A DNA stretch of 64,000 nt from NCBI GenBank assembly GCA_903821875.1, contig CAIJMU010000044.1, forward strand, positions 1 to 64,000, given 5' to 3'. This DNA is from an uncultured Spirochaetota bacterium (lineage in GTDB: Bacteria > Spirochaetota > Spirochaetia > Treponematales > Rectinemataceae). A program made the position numbers and the translations under genes. Shown here one piece after another: positions 18,701 to 26,862 of the stretch (position 1 is its first letter; each line of letters starts with the position of its first letter). The notes under the pieces were generated by a model. The model worked only from the letters and a program-made list of their open reading frames with translations. It was not told where the DNA came from and did not search any database.

Positions 18701-19286
18701 CGTCATCGCCTCCGGTCGCAACGTCAACATCCTGGTCCTGGACACCGAGCTTTACTCCAACACAGGCGGGCAGGCCTCCAAGGCGACACCATTCGGTTCA
18801 ATTGCCAAGTTCGCGACGAGCGGCAAGGACATCGGCAAGAAGGACCTCGGCATGATCGCCATGTCCTACGGCTACGTCTACGTCGCCCAGGTCGCCCTCG
18901 GTGCCAACTACCTCCAGGTCATCAAGGCCTTCCGCGAAGCCGAAGCCTACGACGGCCCCTCGATCATCATCGCCTACTCCCACTGCATCAACCACGGCAT
19001 CGACATGCAGAAGGGCCTGTCCCAGCAGAAGACCATGGTGGAATCCGGCACCTGGCCCCTCTTCCGCTACGATCCCCGCCTCGTGGCCGAGGGGAAAAAC
19101 CCCTTCCAGCTCGACTCCAAGGAACCCCAGAGCGAGAAGATCCCTGAGTACATGTACAACGAGGTCCGCTTCAAGAGCCTCCGCGACTCCAACCCCGAAC
19201 GCGCCGCCATGCTGATCGAGAAGCAGAAGACCATGGTCGCCCGCAGGTGGAGGGAGTACAAGTACTTAGCTGACAGGACGTTCTGA
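15714..19286 (+). CDS. nifJ: Pyruvate:ferredoxin (flavodoxin) oxidoreductase, single chain
   Basis: 1190 residues, the normal size for one-chain PFOR. ATG at 15714 with AAGGA nine bases upstream. Domains run in the classic order: N-terminal pyrimidine-binding domain, domain II, gamma domain, EKR-containing linker, two [4Fe-4S] clusters (CIQCAQCNLVC and CTGCGLCIASC), then the TPP-binding domain with GDGWAYDIGFGG and SNTGGQ. It oxidises pyruvate with CoA to acetyl-CoA and CO2 and reduces ferredoxin in the cytoplasm. It stands alone between a possible promoter and a strong terminator. Its ferredoxin output suits the hydrogenase and Ehr operons nearby. Confidence 0.97.
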   Translation: MSDSTKKMVMIDGNTAAAHVAHAVSEVIAIYPITPSSNMGELSDEYSAAGRKNIWGTVPQVVEMQSEAGAAGAVHGALTTGALSTTFTASQGLLLMIPNMYKIAGEATPTVFHIAARAIASQGLSIFGDHQDVMAARQTGWAMLASNNVQEVMDTALIAHAATLETKVPFLHFFDGFRTSHEVQKVEESSYELMRQMISDEAVRTHRARGLNPESPMIRGTAQNPDVYFASREAASKFIAKVPEIVQAQFDKFAKLTGRQYRLFDYVGAPDADRVIIVMGSGSDVVEETVSHFVATGEKVGVLKVRLFRPFSIEHFIKALPATTKSIAVLDRTKEPGALGEPMYEDIRTAIGEAMEGKTAAFKTWPTVIGGRYGLGSFEFTPAMVKAVFDELRKPAPKNHFTVGINDDVMHTSLSFDDTFLIPSPGATECIFYGLGADGTVGANKNSIKIIGDDTDFNAQGYFVYDSKKSGSYTVSHLRFGPGKMTKPYLVAAADFIACHKFNFLEKFDMLANAKTGGVFLLNSPFAADKVWDQIPVEVQKRIIDKKLRFYVIDGTDLADKAGMSGRINTIMQTAFFKISGVLPEVEALKLIKKYTEKTYARKGADVVARNIEAIDMAGSNIHEVKIGSADSKKTMIAPVTDNAPTFVKEVIGEIIATRGDKIPVSALPDDGTFPSGTTRYEKRNIAEKIPVWEPDLCIQCAQCNLVCPHAVIRIKVYQPELLAKAPATFKSADPKPFFKEFPGQKVTIQVSPEDCTGCGLCIASCPAKDKANPSRKAINFGVQSELRVAEAANWDFFMSLPNPDVTKVNPASIVGTQIRQPLFEFSGACAGCGETPYIKLMSQLFGDHAVIANATGCSSIYGGNLPTTPWSRRDDGKGPSWANSLFEDAAEFGYGMSLTVEKTSAFAREMLGEYKGKGVPSALADRIMGNPQSSDALIEEQRANVTELKKELAKVKEGWAANLASVADEGFVKKSVWIIGGDGWAYDIGFGGLDHVIASGRNVNILVLDTELYSNTGGQASKATPFGSIAKFATSGKDIGKKDLGMIAMSYGYVYVAQVALGANYLQVIKAFREAEAYDGPSIIIAYSHCINHGIDMQKGLSQQKTMVESGTWPLFRYDPRLVAEGKNPFQLDSKEPQSEKIPEYMYNEVRFKSLRDSNPERAAMLIEKQKTMVARRWREYKYLADRTF

Positions 19287-19318
19287 GTTTTCCGCGCACT
19301 CGATATATCTGAATAGTG

Positions 19319-19352
19319 AGAGGGCCTCCCGGCTTGGGAGGCCCTCTTTTTC
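19319..19352 (+). terminator. Rho-independent terminator of nifJ
   Basis: Perfect 12-bp stem (AGAGGGCCTCCC at 19319-19330 with GGGAGGCCCTCT at 19336-19347), loop GGCTT, then a T tract. Confidence 0.92.
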
Positions 19353-19392
19353 GTGGCAGGGATGCTGCCCGTGGCCCTCCGCGTGGCCTGGA

Positions 19393-19905
19393 TCATGAAA
19401 ACACAAACCAGCAGATATCGTTACGCGATGCCTGGTCATCAAGGACGAGTTGCCTGATCCGCTCCGGGAGCTGGACACGTTGCCACGCGCATTCAATCCG
19501 GCCGGCTTCTTCCCTGGCGGCATGCCCCCCTGAGGCCTGCGCCGCCCTGATCCCATAGGCCGCTGCGCCGAGCTCATGGGCCGCAACGTGGGCGACAGCG
19601 GCTGCCTGGCCGGCTGAAAGGGCGGCTTCCTTCGCCGCGCCAGTCAATCCCCGTGCCGCCGCGTTGGAATGGTAGGCGGCAATCTTGGCCTCGTTCACCC
19701 TGATCTCCCGGCGCGCCCATGCCTTCGCCGCGTCGATCGCCTCGCGCGGTCGTGGGTCGGCAGGACAGGCCTCTTCGAAATGAAGGAGGACGTGCAAGGC
19801 GCAGAGGGCCGCCCAGGAAGCCAGGAGGCGATGATCCTCATCCAGCAAGGTTCCCCCACGGCGGTCGAGGATGAATCGTGGATCGCGGATCCTGGGCAGT
19901 ATCAT
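19393..19905 (-). CDS. Putative immunity protein (Imm5-like)
   Basis: 170 residues. Start at 19905 chosen for the GGAGGAGGA directly upstream; longer in-frame starts lack it. The N-terminus RIRDPRFI...RGGTLLDEDHRLLASWA and the later AAVAHVAAHELGAAAYGIRA match the Ala-rich helical proteins annotated as putative immunity proteins (Imm5). The family is linked by context to polymorphic toxins, but no toxin gene is adjacent here, so it may be an orphan or have another role. It lies between the nifJ terminator and VapBC. Confidence 0.6.
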   Translation of the reverse strand: MILPRIRDPRFILDRRGGTLLDEDHRLLASWAALCALHVLLHFEEACPADPRPREAIDAAKAWARREIRVNEAKIAAYHSNAAARGLTGAAKEAALSAGQAAAVAHVAAHELGAAAYGIRAAQASGGHAAREEAGRIECAWQRVQLPERIRQLVLDDQASRNDICWFVFS

Positions 19906-20074
19906 GCTTCCTCCTCCTATGAAATCCATGGCTGATTGCCTCAGGAAGGAAACAGCGGTTTCGAAAGCCTGGGGCAAGGCATCCCACCTGAATTTTTTCG
20001 ACAAGTCGCAGCATAGCCTGTACAGAGATTTCTCCAGAGAGCCCTTCGACCTCCTCGACCCCGCCCTCGGCCCC

Positions 20075-20473
20075 TCAGTACATCCTCAGTTCCGGAATCG
20101 CTTTTGCCATATTGGTAAAATCCCTGTCGTTGTGGAGAAGGAGGAGATCATTCTCGATGGCTGTCTGGGCGATGAGAAGGTCGATGGTACTGCGGATGGT
20201 GATGCCAGCCTTACGGCAGACGAAGTTGAGGTAGGCGGCTTTTTCGAAGGAACGCTTGCCTTCCTTCAGTTGATATTGCGGGATGGTTTCGAAGTACTCC
20301 CTGAGTTTGTCGAATTCCGCCACCGTGGCAGCGCCTTGCAACACTTCCTGATAGATGAATTCATTGATGCCGTAGGGCAGGCGCCGCTCCAGGATTTCCG
20401 AAAAGGCAGACACGCGATCGTTGGAGTTGCCTTTCAAGAAATCGATGAGCACCGAGGTATCGACCAGAATCAT
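20075..20473 (-). CDS. vapC: VapC-type PIN-domain toxin
   Basis: 132 residues. The N-terminus MILVDTSVLIDFLKG holds the first acidic PIN residue (D5); later acidic positions are in STIDLLIAQTA and HNDRDF. PIN toxins are Mg-dependent RNases that typically cut tRNA or rRNA. The start overlaps the VapB stop by 4 bases (ATGA), the usual antitoxin-first arrangement. Confidence 0.9.
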   Translation of the reverse strand: MILVDTSVLIDFLKGNSNDRVSAFSEILERRLPYGINEFIYQEVLQGAATVAEFDKLREYFETIPQYQLKEGKRSFEKAAYLNFVCRKAGITIRSTIDLLIAQTAIENDLLLLHNDRDFTNMAKAIPELRMY

Positions 20474-20676
20474 TCAGTGGTCCGCATCACCTTGTAGTCA
20501 TAGGCATTGTCAAAAGAAATCCGACCCTGGATTTCGCGAAGGTCCTTGACCTTGCGGGAGGTGACGAATTCCCGGAGCGCCACTTCGATCAATTCCCGTT
20601 TGGTATGAATGCTTTCGGCTAGTTCGAAGGCTTCGGCGACAAGGTTGTCATCCAGAACGATGTTGGTTCGCACCAT
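20470..20676 (-). CDS. vapB: VapB-type antitoxin
   Basis: 68 residues from the ATG at 20676, which has AGGAGG four bases upstream; the longer frame has no ribosome site. MVRTNIVLDDNLVAEAFELA is the ribbon-helix-helix DNA-binding head of this VapB group; the tail (KDLREIQGRISFD) would wrap VapC. It should autoregulate the pair through the palindrome over its own start (20672-20697). Confidence 0.88.
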   Translation of the reverse strand: MVRTNIVLDDNLVAEAFELAESIHTKRELIEVALREFVTSRKVKDLREIQGRISFDNAYDYKVMRTTE

Positions 20677-20721
20677 ACACCTCCTGATGTGTATGGTAGT
20701 ACACCAATGGTACCAGGTCAA
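20672..20721 (-). promoter_or_regulatory. vapBC promoter with operator over the start codon
   Basis: On the minus strand TTGACC (20716-20721), 17 bases, TACCAT (20693-20698). A perfect inverted repeat with 9-bp arms ACCATACAC/GTGTATGGT (20672-20680 and 20689-20697) spans the -10 box to the ATG, and the Shine-Dalgarno lies in its 8-base loop. Confidence 0.6.
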
Positions 20722-20801
20722 GTTCCGGCTTTTCCCCTAGTACACCGCAACTGCTCCCTCTGCGACTCCTCCACAGACAGCCGTTCCCCGGCAGCATCAA
20801 T

Positions 20802-20834
20802 AAAAAGGCCGTCCAGGGGCATTCCCGGACGGCC
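20802..20834 (-). terminator. Terminator of the hydCBA operon
   Basis: On the minus strand an 8-bp stem GGCCGTCC/GGACGGCC (20827-20834 with 20807-20814) with inner GGG/CCC pairs, followed by TTTTT (20802-20806). It lies 69 bases beyond the hydA stop. Confidence 0.85.
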
Positions 20835-20902
20835 CGGCGCCAATTGCGCCTAACTTTGCCACTACTCGTCCCCATCCCCTACCCGGGACAGGGACGGGAT
20901 TC

Positions 20903-22678
20903 TCAGACCTTGCGGGCCTTGTACTTCGTGTGCAGGAGTCCGTGCGAGAGATGTCCGAGGGGCTTGCCGAGGAAATCTGCGTAGAGGGCGCCGATGGCCG
21001 GGTTCTCGTGGGATTTCCGAATCGGCAGCCTGAGATCCTCGACATACATGGCCTTGTTGCGGCGGAGGCGTTTCGCCGCGTCGATGTTGACGGGCTGACC
21101 GCCACCGCCTATGCAGCCGCCGGGACAGGTCATGACTTCTATGAAGGCGTAGGGACTCTTCCCCGCAGCGATCTCATCGAGGATGATGCGGGCCTTGCCG
21201 AGGGTGTGGACCACAGCTACACGGACCTTCGTGCCGTCGAGGTCGACCTCCGCCTCCTTTACTCCTTCGAGGCCGCGCACGGCCGTGAAGTCGAGGGAGG
21301 GAAGGCTACGCTTGGTGACGAGTTCGTAGACTGTCCTGAGCGCGGCTTCCATGACACCGCCTGTGGTGCCGAAAATGGTGGCCGCCCCGGTCGAGCGTCC
21401 GAGGGGATCGTCAAAGTCTTCCTCGGGGAGCGTAGCGAGATCGATGCCTGCTCCCCGTATCATCCGGGCGAGTTCCCGGGTCGTCAGCGCCCAGTCGACA
21501 TCGGCGAAGGGCTTCTCGGGGACCGTACCCTTTTCCTTCCACCACTGCCAGGCTCCCACCATCTCGGGCCTTCCAGCCTCGCGCTTCTTGGCGGTGCAGG
21601 GCATGATGGACACAACTCCGACATTCGCCGGATCCAGGCCGGCCTTTTCCGCCCAGAAGGTCTTGGCGATGGCTCCGAACATCTGCTGGGGGCTCTTGCA
21701 GGTCGACAGGTGGGGCAGGAGCGCGGGATAGAAGGTCTCGATGAAGCCGATCCAGCCCGGGGAGCAGCTGGTGATCATCGGGAGGGTGCCGCCACCGGAA
21801 ATGCGGGCGAGGAGTTCGCTGCCCTCCTCCATGATGGTGAGGTCAGCGGCGAACTGGGTATCGAAAACCTTGTCGAAGCCCAGCCGGCGCAGGGCTGCGA
21901 CCATTTTTCCAGTGACAAGGGTGCCCGCTTCCAGCCCCAGGGCCTCGCCCAGGGATGCGCGGATGGCCGGAGCCGTCTGTACTACGATGGTCTTTTTCGG
22001 GTCGGCCAGGGCACGCCAGACTGCGGCAGTCTCGTCGCGCTCTATGATGGCCCCAGTCGGGCAGACGACCGAGCACTGGCCGCACTGGACGCAGGGGCTC
22101 CCCGCCAGGCCGCGGTCCATGAAGGCCGCGATGCGCGTCCGCGAGCCGCGGCCGGCAAAGTCGATGGCCGACACGGTCTGGACATCCTTACACACGGCCA
22201 CGCAGCGCCCGCAGAGTATGCACTTGTCATTGTCACGCACCAGGCCCGCGACACTCCGGTCAATTGGTAGCTTCTTTTTGGTGCGGGGGAAGCGGATCTC
22301 CCGGATGCCCAGGCGCTCCGAAAGGCTCTGGAGCTCGCAGGTCCCGTTCCTCGCGCAGGTCAGGCAGTCCTGGGGGTGGTTGGCAAGGATGAGCTCGACC
22401 GCCGTCTTCCTGGCCCGAAGGACCCGGGGTCCGGTGGTGTTGACCTTCATGCCCTGTGCGGCCTTCTGCACGCAGGAACGCAAGAGCGAACGCGCTCCCT
22501 CGACCTCCACGAGGCAGACCCCGCAGGACGCATTTGAGCACACGCCCTCGAGGTAGCAGAGGGTCGGCACGAAGGCCCCCGCGGAGGCGCAGGCCTCAAG
22601 GAGGCTCGTGCCGGCCGGCACGGCGGTCTCCTGTCCATTGATTGTCAGTGTTATGATGGTATCTTTCCTGTCGTTCAT
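20903..22678 (-). CDS. hydA: NAD(P)H-dependent [FeFe] hydrogenase, catalytic subunit
   Basis: 591 residues from the ATG at 22678 (GGGGGGA upstream); an ATG at 22693 overlaps the hydB stop. N-terminal plant-type [2Fe-2S] domain, the HPQDCLTC...C (His/Cys3) cluster, two [4Fe-4S] motifs (CILCGRCVAVC, CVQCGQCSVVC), then the H-cluster domain: L1 TSCSPGW (about 303-309), L2 MPCTAKK (about 359-365), L3 TCPGGCIGGGG (about 517-527). One of the paired L1 cysteines is Ser. It makes or uses H2 in the cytoplasm, with electrons from HydB/HydC and, in bifurcating homologues, ferredoxin. Last gene of the operon. Confidence 0.93.
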   Translation of the reverse strand: MNDRKDTIITLTINGQETAVPAGTSLLEACASAGAFVPTLCYLEGVCSNASCGVCLVEVEGARSLLRSCVQKAAQGMKVNTTGPRVLRARKTAVELILANHPQDCLTCARNGTCELQSLSERLGIREIRFPRTKKKLPIDRSVAGLVRDNDKCILCGRCVAVCKDVQTVSAIDFAGRGSRTRIAAFMDRGLAGSPCVQCGQCSVVCPTGAIIERDETAAVWRALADPKKTIVVQTAPAIRASLGEALGLEAGTLVTGKMVAALRRLGFDKVFDTQFAADLTIMEEGSELLARISGGGTLPMITSCSPGWIGFIETFYPALLPHLSTCKSPQQMFGAIAKTFWAEKAGLDPANVGVVSIMPCTAKKREAGRPEMVGAWQWWKEKGTVPEKPFADVDWALTTRELARMIRGAGIDLATLPEEDFDDPLGRSTGAATIFGTTGGVMEAALRTVYELVTKRSLPSLDFTAVRGLEGVKEAEVDLDGTKVRVAVVHTLGKARIILDEIAAGKSPYAFIEVMTCPGGCIGGGGQPVNIDAAKRLRRNKAMYVEDLRLPIRKSHENPAIGALYADFLGKPLGHLSHGLLHTKYKARKV

Positions 22679-22689
22679 GTCATCCCCCC

Positions 22690-25600
22690 TCATTCCTCGA
22701 TCGCGGCCACGCTGCGGTGGGCCTCGGCCTCGGGCACAGGCGCCGAGAGCGGACGCCTCGAGCGCTTGCGGACGTCGCAGCGGAGGCAGCGATCGGCCTC
22801 GATGCGAGCCTGCTCGCCCGTATAGCCCCGCGATATCTCCACAAAGCTCCTCACCCGTTCGTGGGAAGAGAGCTGCGCGGGCCGACCTGCCTTGGCCGAA
22901 GCGGTCTCCAGGGGAATCTCCATGCGGTACTCGAAGTGCCTGAACAGGCTCGCCCAGCGGCTGTCCGATGGGGTCCTTCCTGTCTCGGTCATCATTCCGC
23001 CGGTGAGCTTGATGTCGATGAATTTCGCGGCTCGTTTAGCCAGTCCCATGGCCTCCGAAGCAGTGGCGGGACCGGTGACGACATCACCCGCAGCCCAGAC
23101 AGACGGCGCAGCCTCGAGGGTGAAGGGATCGACGATGATCCTTCCGTCCTTGGTCTTCTTGATGCCGAGGTCCTCCACCCCGGGGACTTCCACGCGCTCG
23201 CCCACGGCCACGATGACGGCCGTGCAGGGAAGCTCGAAGCACTCGCCAGAGGGCTCCGGTATGGGCCTGCCGCTCCAGTCGATCGCGCCGGGCTTCATCT
23301 TCTCTGCCTTCAGCGCACGGACGCGGCCGTTCTCGCCGATGAGGATCTCGACGGGCCGTGTCATCGCGAGTATCTCGATTCCCTCCTCGAGGGCGCCCTC
23401 GAGTTCGTCGATGTCCGCAGGCATGTCGCCGCGTGCACGGCGGTAGATCACGGTGACCCTGGCGCCTTCGCGCACTGCCGAACGGGCGGCGTCGATGGCG
23501 GAGTTTCCTCCACCGACTATGATGACTTCGTAGCCGATCGGCGGCTTGCTGTCCGAGGCGATCGCTGCGAGGAAGTCGCAGCCGGCCATGACACCGGGAA
23601 TATCCTCGCCGGGAATGCCGAGGGGGATGGAACTATGGGCTCCTACCGAAATGAGGACAGCATCGTTGCCTTCGCGGAGTCTCTTCCAGGAGAGGTCCTT
23701 TCCTATCCTTGTGCCCATCACGAACTCGACCCCGAGTTTTTTAATGAGGCCGGTTTCCTTGGCCAGGACGGCACGCGGCAGCCGGTAGGCGGGGATGCCC
23801 CACCGCGGAATGCCGCCTATCTCGTCGGATGCGTCATAAACGCGGACCCTGTGGCCAAGGCGGACAAGCCAGAAGGCTGCCGCGAGGCCGGCGGGACCGG
23901 CTCCGACGATGGCTATGTTCTTTCCCGTCGGCGGCAGCTTCTCCTTGAGAAGGCGGGCGTAGACGGCCTTTTCCCGTCCCAATTGGTACATCGTGTCGGC
24001 AAGGTAGCGGTGGATCTCGCCCTGGCCCACCGGCTCGTCGAGGGCATCGCGCCTGCAGCGCATCCTGCAGTGGAAGCGGCAGATTCGACCGATGGTGCCG
24101 GGGAAGGGGTTCTCGCGGAGGGTGAGCTCGAAGGCGTCCTCGATGCGGTTTTCCTTGAGGAGCTGGAGGTAGCCGGGGATGTTCATGTGGAGGGGGCAGG
24201 AGTTCTCGCAGAGGGCGTGGTAGAGGTCCTCGCAGACCCCCGCTTCGCAGCGTTTCTCGGTGATATGACGTTCGTATTCCTCGCGGAAGTACTGGAGCGT
24301 CGTGAGGACCGGGTTCGCGGCCGTCTGCCCAAGGCCACAGAGGGCCGAGTCGCGGATGGTCTCCGCGAGGTCCTGGAGGAGGTCGAGGTCCTCGAGCTTC
24401 GCCTCGCCCGCGGAGATGGTCTGGAGTATGCGGTGCATCTGCGCGAGGCCCTCGCGGCAGGCTGTGCACTTGCCACAGGACTCGCCAGCGGTGAAGCCCG
24501 TAAAGTAGCGTGCGACGTCTACCATGCAGTTATCCTGGTCCATGGCGACCATGCCGCCCGAACCCATGATGGCCCCGATCTTCGCGAGTTCCTCGTAGTC
24601 GATGGGAGTGCCGAAACCGGTCGCCGGGATGCAGCCGCCCGAGGGGCCGCCCGACTGGATGGCCTTGATGCGCTTGCGCGGACCCGCGCCTCCGCCCATG
24701 CTGTAGATCATTGATTCGAGCTTTGTGCCGAGGGGCAGCTCGACGAGGCCGGTATTCTTGACCTTGCCAACGAGGCTGAAGACCTTGGTACCCGTGCTCG
24801 TCTTCGTGCCGTGGCCCGCGAACCAATCGCCTCCCTTGGCTACGATGAGCGGAATATTGCACCAGGTCTCGACATTGTTGATGTTGGTAGGTGCTCCCTC
24901 AAGGCCGCGCTCCGCCGGGTAGGGGGGGCGGGGCAGGGGTCTTCCAGCCTTGCCCTCCGCGCTGGCGATGAGGGCTGTCTCCTCGCCGCAGACAAAGGCA
25001 CCCGCGCCGGAGACGATCTCGATGTCAAATCCGAATTTTGAACCAAGTATGTCCTTCCCCAGGAGGCCGGCGGCGCGTGCCGCAAGCACTGCCCCTCGGA
25101 GGCGCTCCACTGCCAGCGGATACTCGGCCCGGGCGTAGACAATGCCCTCGGACGCGCCGGTGGCGTAGGCACCGAGTATCATGCCCTCGACCAGCGAATG
25201 CGGGTCTGACTCGATCTCGTTGCGGTTCATGTAGGCACCGGGGTCGCCCTCGTCGGCATTGCAGATGATGACCTTGCGTGTGCCGGGAGAGCCGGCTTTC
25301 GCCAGCATGTCCCACTTCTTCCAGGTCGGATATCCCGCTCCGCCACGGCCACGGAGGAGGGCTTTTTTCACTTCTTCTATCACGCCAGCGCCATCCATCG
25401 AACCGAGGGCCTTCTCGAGCGCCGAGTATCCGCCCACGGCCAGGTACTCCTCGATGCTTTCGGGGTCTATGAGGCCGGCGTCGCGGAGCACGAGCTTGAG
25501 CTGGCCCTTGAAAAAGGACAGTTCATTCCAGTTGGGAAGAAAGGCGTAATCGACGCCGAAGTCGGTCTTCGAGGTGTAGAAGTCCCAGGACTCGATCTTG

Positions 25601-25947
25601 GCTACTGCCTTGTGGGCCAGGCGGTCAAAGGATGCATCATCAGCCACGGCCTCGACGAGGCGTTTCGCCCTGGCAGCCTTGACCTCGGTGAAGAGGAGGA
25701 GGGGTTTGCCAGGCCGGTAGGCCATAACCAGGGGCTCCTCGGCGCAAAAACCGAAGCAACCAACCCTTCGGAGCATGACCTCCGACTTCATCCCTTTTAT
25801 TTCCTTCGCAAGGGCCGCGAAAAGTTCCTTTGCCCCATTGCCAATGCCACAGGTCCCGAGGCCGACAGAGAGGGCCGGAGTCGCGGGCAGGATCCTCGCA
25901 AGGCCAGCCTTGCGCAGGGCCTCCAGTTTCTTTGTGGAAGTGCTCAT
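22690..25947 (-). CDS. hydB: Hydrogenase flavoprotein HydB (NuoF-like) fused to a GltD/NfnB-like module
   Basis: 1085 residues; ordinary HydB is about 600. Order: thioredoxin-like ferredoxin domain (1-100; only C33, C64 and C68 stand where four ligands are usual), NuoF-type NADH/FMN domain (GRGGAGYPTWKKW at 200-212, CNADEGDPGAY at 229-239), SLBB, [4Fe-4S] CGKCTAC (491-497). A second half follows: Fer4_20-like cysteines (572-631), then FAD/NAD(P) Rossmann folds (VGAGPAGLAAA at 681, a later VGGGNSAIDAA, AAGDVVTG) as in glutamate synthase small subunit and NfnB. It overlaps hydC and hydA by ATGA. NADH dehydrogenase for the hydrogenase; the extra module may admit NADPH. Confidence 0.9.
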   Translation of the reverse strand: MSTSTKKLEALRKAGLARILPATPALSVGLGTCGIGNGAKELFAALAKEIKGMKSEVMLRRVGCFGFCAEEPLVMAYRPGKPLLLFTEVKAARAKRLVEAVADDASFDRLAHKAVAKIESWDFYTSKTDFGVDYAFLPNWNELSFFKGQLKLVLRDAGLIDPESIEEYLAVGGYSALEKALGSMDGAGVIEEVKKALLRGRGGAGYPTWKKWDMLAKAGSPGTRKVIICNADEGDPGAYMNRNEIESDPHSLVEGMILGAYATGASEGIVYARAEYPLAVERLRGAVLAARAAGLLGKDILGSKFGFDIEIVSGAGAFVCGEETALIASAEGKAGRPLPRPPYPAERGLEGAPTNINNVETWCNIPLIVAKGGDWFAGHGTKTSTGTKVFSLVGKVKNTGLVELPLGTKLESMIYSMGGGAGPRKRIKAIQSGGPSGGCIPATGFGTPIDYEELAKIGAIMGSGGMVAMDQDNCMVDVARYFTGFTAGESCGKCTACREGLAQMHRILQTISAGEAKLEDLDLLQDLAETIRDSALCGLGQTAANPVLTTLQYFREEYERHITEKRCEAGVCEDLYHALCENSCPLHMNIPGYLQLLKENRIEDAFELTLRENPFPGTIGRICRFHCRMRCRRDALDEPVGQGEIHRYLADTMYQLGREKAVYARLLKEKLPPTGKNIAIVGAGPAGLAAAFWLVRLGHRVRVYDASDEIGGIPRWGIPAYRLPRAVLAKETGLIKKLGVEFVMGTRIGKDLSWKRLREGNDAVLISVGAHSSIPLGIPGEDIPGVMAGCDFLAAIASDSKPPIGYEVIIVGGGNSAIDAARSAVREGARVTVIYRRARGDMPADIDELEGALEEGIEILAMTRPVEILIGENGRVRALKAEKMKPGAIDWSGRPIPEPSGECFELPCTAVIVAVGERVEVPGVEDLGIKKTKDGRIIVDPFTLEAAPSVWAAGDVVTGPATASEAMGLAKRAAKFIDIKLTGGMMTETGRTPSDSRWASLFRHFEYRMEIPLETASAKAGRPAQLSSHERVRSFVEISRGYTGEQARIEADRCLRCDVRKRSRRPLSAPVPEAEAHRSVAAIEE

Positions 25948-26471
25948 TTCGGGCCTCCCTTGCGGAGCTTGGCGAGGGCAGAAACGAGACGACCCACCGT
26001 CATCCGGGACATCATCTCACCGTCGATCTCCACGACCGGCGCAAGGGCACATTGCCCGAAACAGGCGACGGTGCGCACCGTGGCAAAGCCGTCGAGGGTT
26101 GTGGCGGAATTCTCCTCCTCCTCGCGGAAGTCCTCGATGCCGAGGCGGTCCACGGCTTCCACGAGAAGTTCGAGGGAGCCTCGCGTGTGGCAGGCCGTGC
26201 CCCGGCATACTACGACCGAGTGGAGTCCCTGGGGTTTCAGGTTGAAGTAGGAGTAAAACGTGGCGACGGAGTAGACCTGGGATAGCGGGAGGTCGAGGCC
26301 CTCGGCGATCTGCCTCAGGCTGATCTCCGAAAGGTAGCGGTGCTCTTCGAGCCCCTGAGCCTCTTCGAGTATCCCTAGAAGGGCCCCGGGCCGCCCCTGC
26401 TTTTTCTTGATGATCGCATCGAGACTGTTGCGCTCGACGTTTTTTACCTGGGCCTGACTCGCCGCGGACAT
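25944..26471 (-). CDS. hydC: Hydrogenase subunit HydC (NuoE-like [2Fe-2S] protein)
   Basis: 175 residues. ATG at 26471 with GGGAGG upstream. Helical N-terminus (HRYLSEISLRQIAEGLDLPLSQVYSVATFY) typical of NuoE/HoxE, then thioredoxin-fold [2Fe-2S] ligands CRGTAC and CFGQC. It passes electrons between HydB and HydA. First gene of hydCBA, coupled to hydB by ATGA. Confidence 0.93.
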   Translation of the reverse strand: MSAASQAQVKNVERNSLDAIIKKKQGRPGALLGILEEAQGLEEHRYLSEISLRQIAEGLDLPLSQVYSVATFYSYFNLKPQGLHSVVVCRGTACHTRGSLELLVEAVDRLGIEDFREEEENSATTLDGFATVRTVACFGQCALAPVVEIDGEMMSRMTVGRLVSALAKLRKGGPK

Positions 26472-26519
26472 GATGCCTCCCTTAAGAAGATGATTGGGAT
26501 CGGAACGTCGTGAGTGTTC

Positions 26520-26548
26520 AGGATAACATTAAGATAAATATATATCAA
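26520..26548 (-). promoter_or_regulatory. Probable hydCBA promoter
   Basis: Minus strand TTGATA (26543-26548), 17-base spacer, TATCCT (26520-26525), in an AT-rich tract about 50 bases upstream of hydC. Only a half match to a Rex-like TGTTAA is seen nearby (26574-26579), so redox control cannot be claimed. Confidence 0.45.
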
Positions 26549-26862
26549 TATATAATTACTCAGAAAATCGCACTGTTAAGGCATTTTTTGCGCTATACTT
26601 GGTATGGATCGTGCTACTAGATAAATGCTCGGGCTGAGGGGACGCGCCTGAAAATAGCTCGTTTTCCCGCTTATGAGACCTGGAGTGATTCCTGCCAGAG
26701 GAACCAGGGCCGATTGACGGCCGAAAGCGCAGGGAGTAGCCTCATTGTAGGTGTATATTTTAGTTTACTGATTGGCAGCAACAGGAAACGGCGTGGGATC
26801 ATGGCGCACCGTGGAAACCTTGTTTCACCATGAGGGCCTTTTCTACAAATAGGAGGAAGTCC
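26549..26862. other. Intergenic region between hydC and the OmpA-like gene
   Basis: About 310 bases between divergent genes. The left end is AT-rich and holds the hyd promoter. On the plus strand TTGACG-17-TAGCCT near 26717 is a weak promoter candidate for the OmpA-like lipoprotein. No RNA gene, repeat or ORF is convincing. Confidence 0.4.

Noticed and set aside
26549-26600. Rex operator for the hyd operon
   Set aside because: Only one TGTTAA half site is present; the second half is missing.
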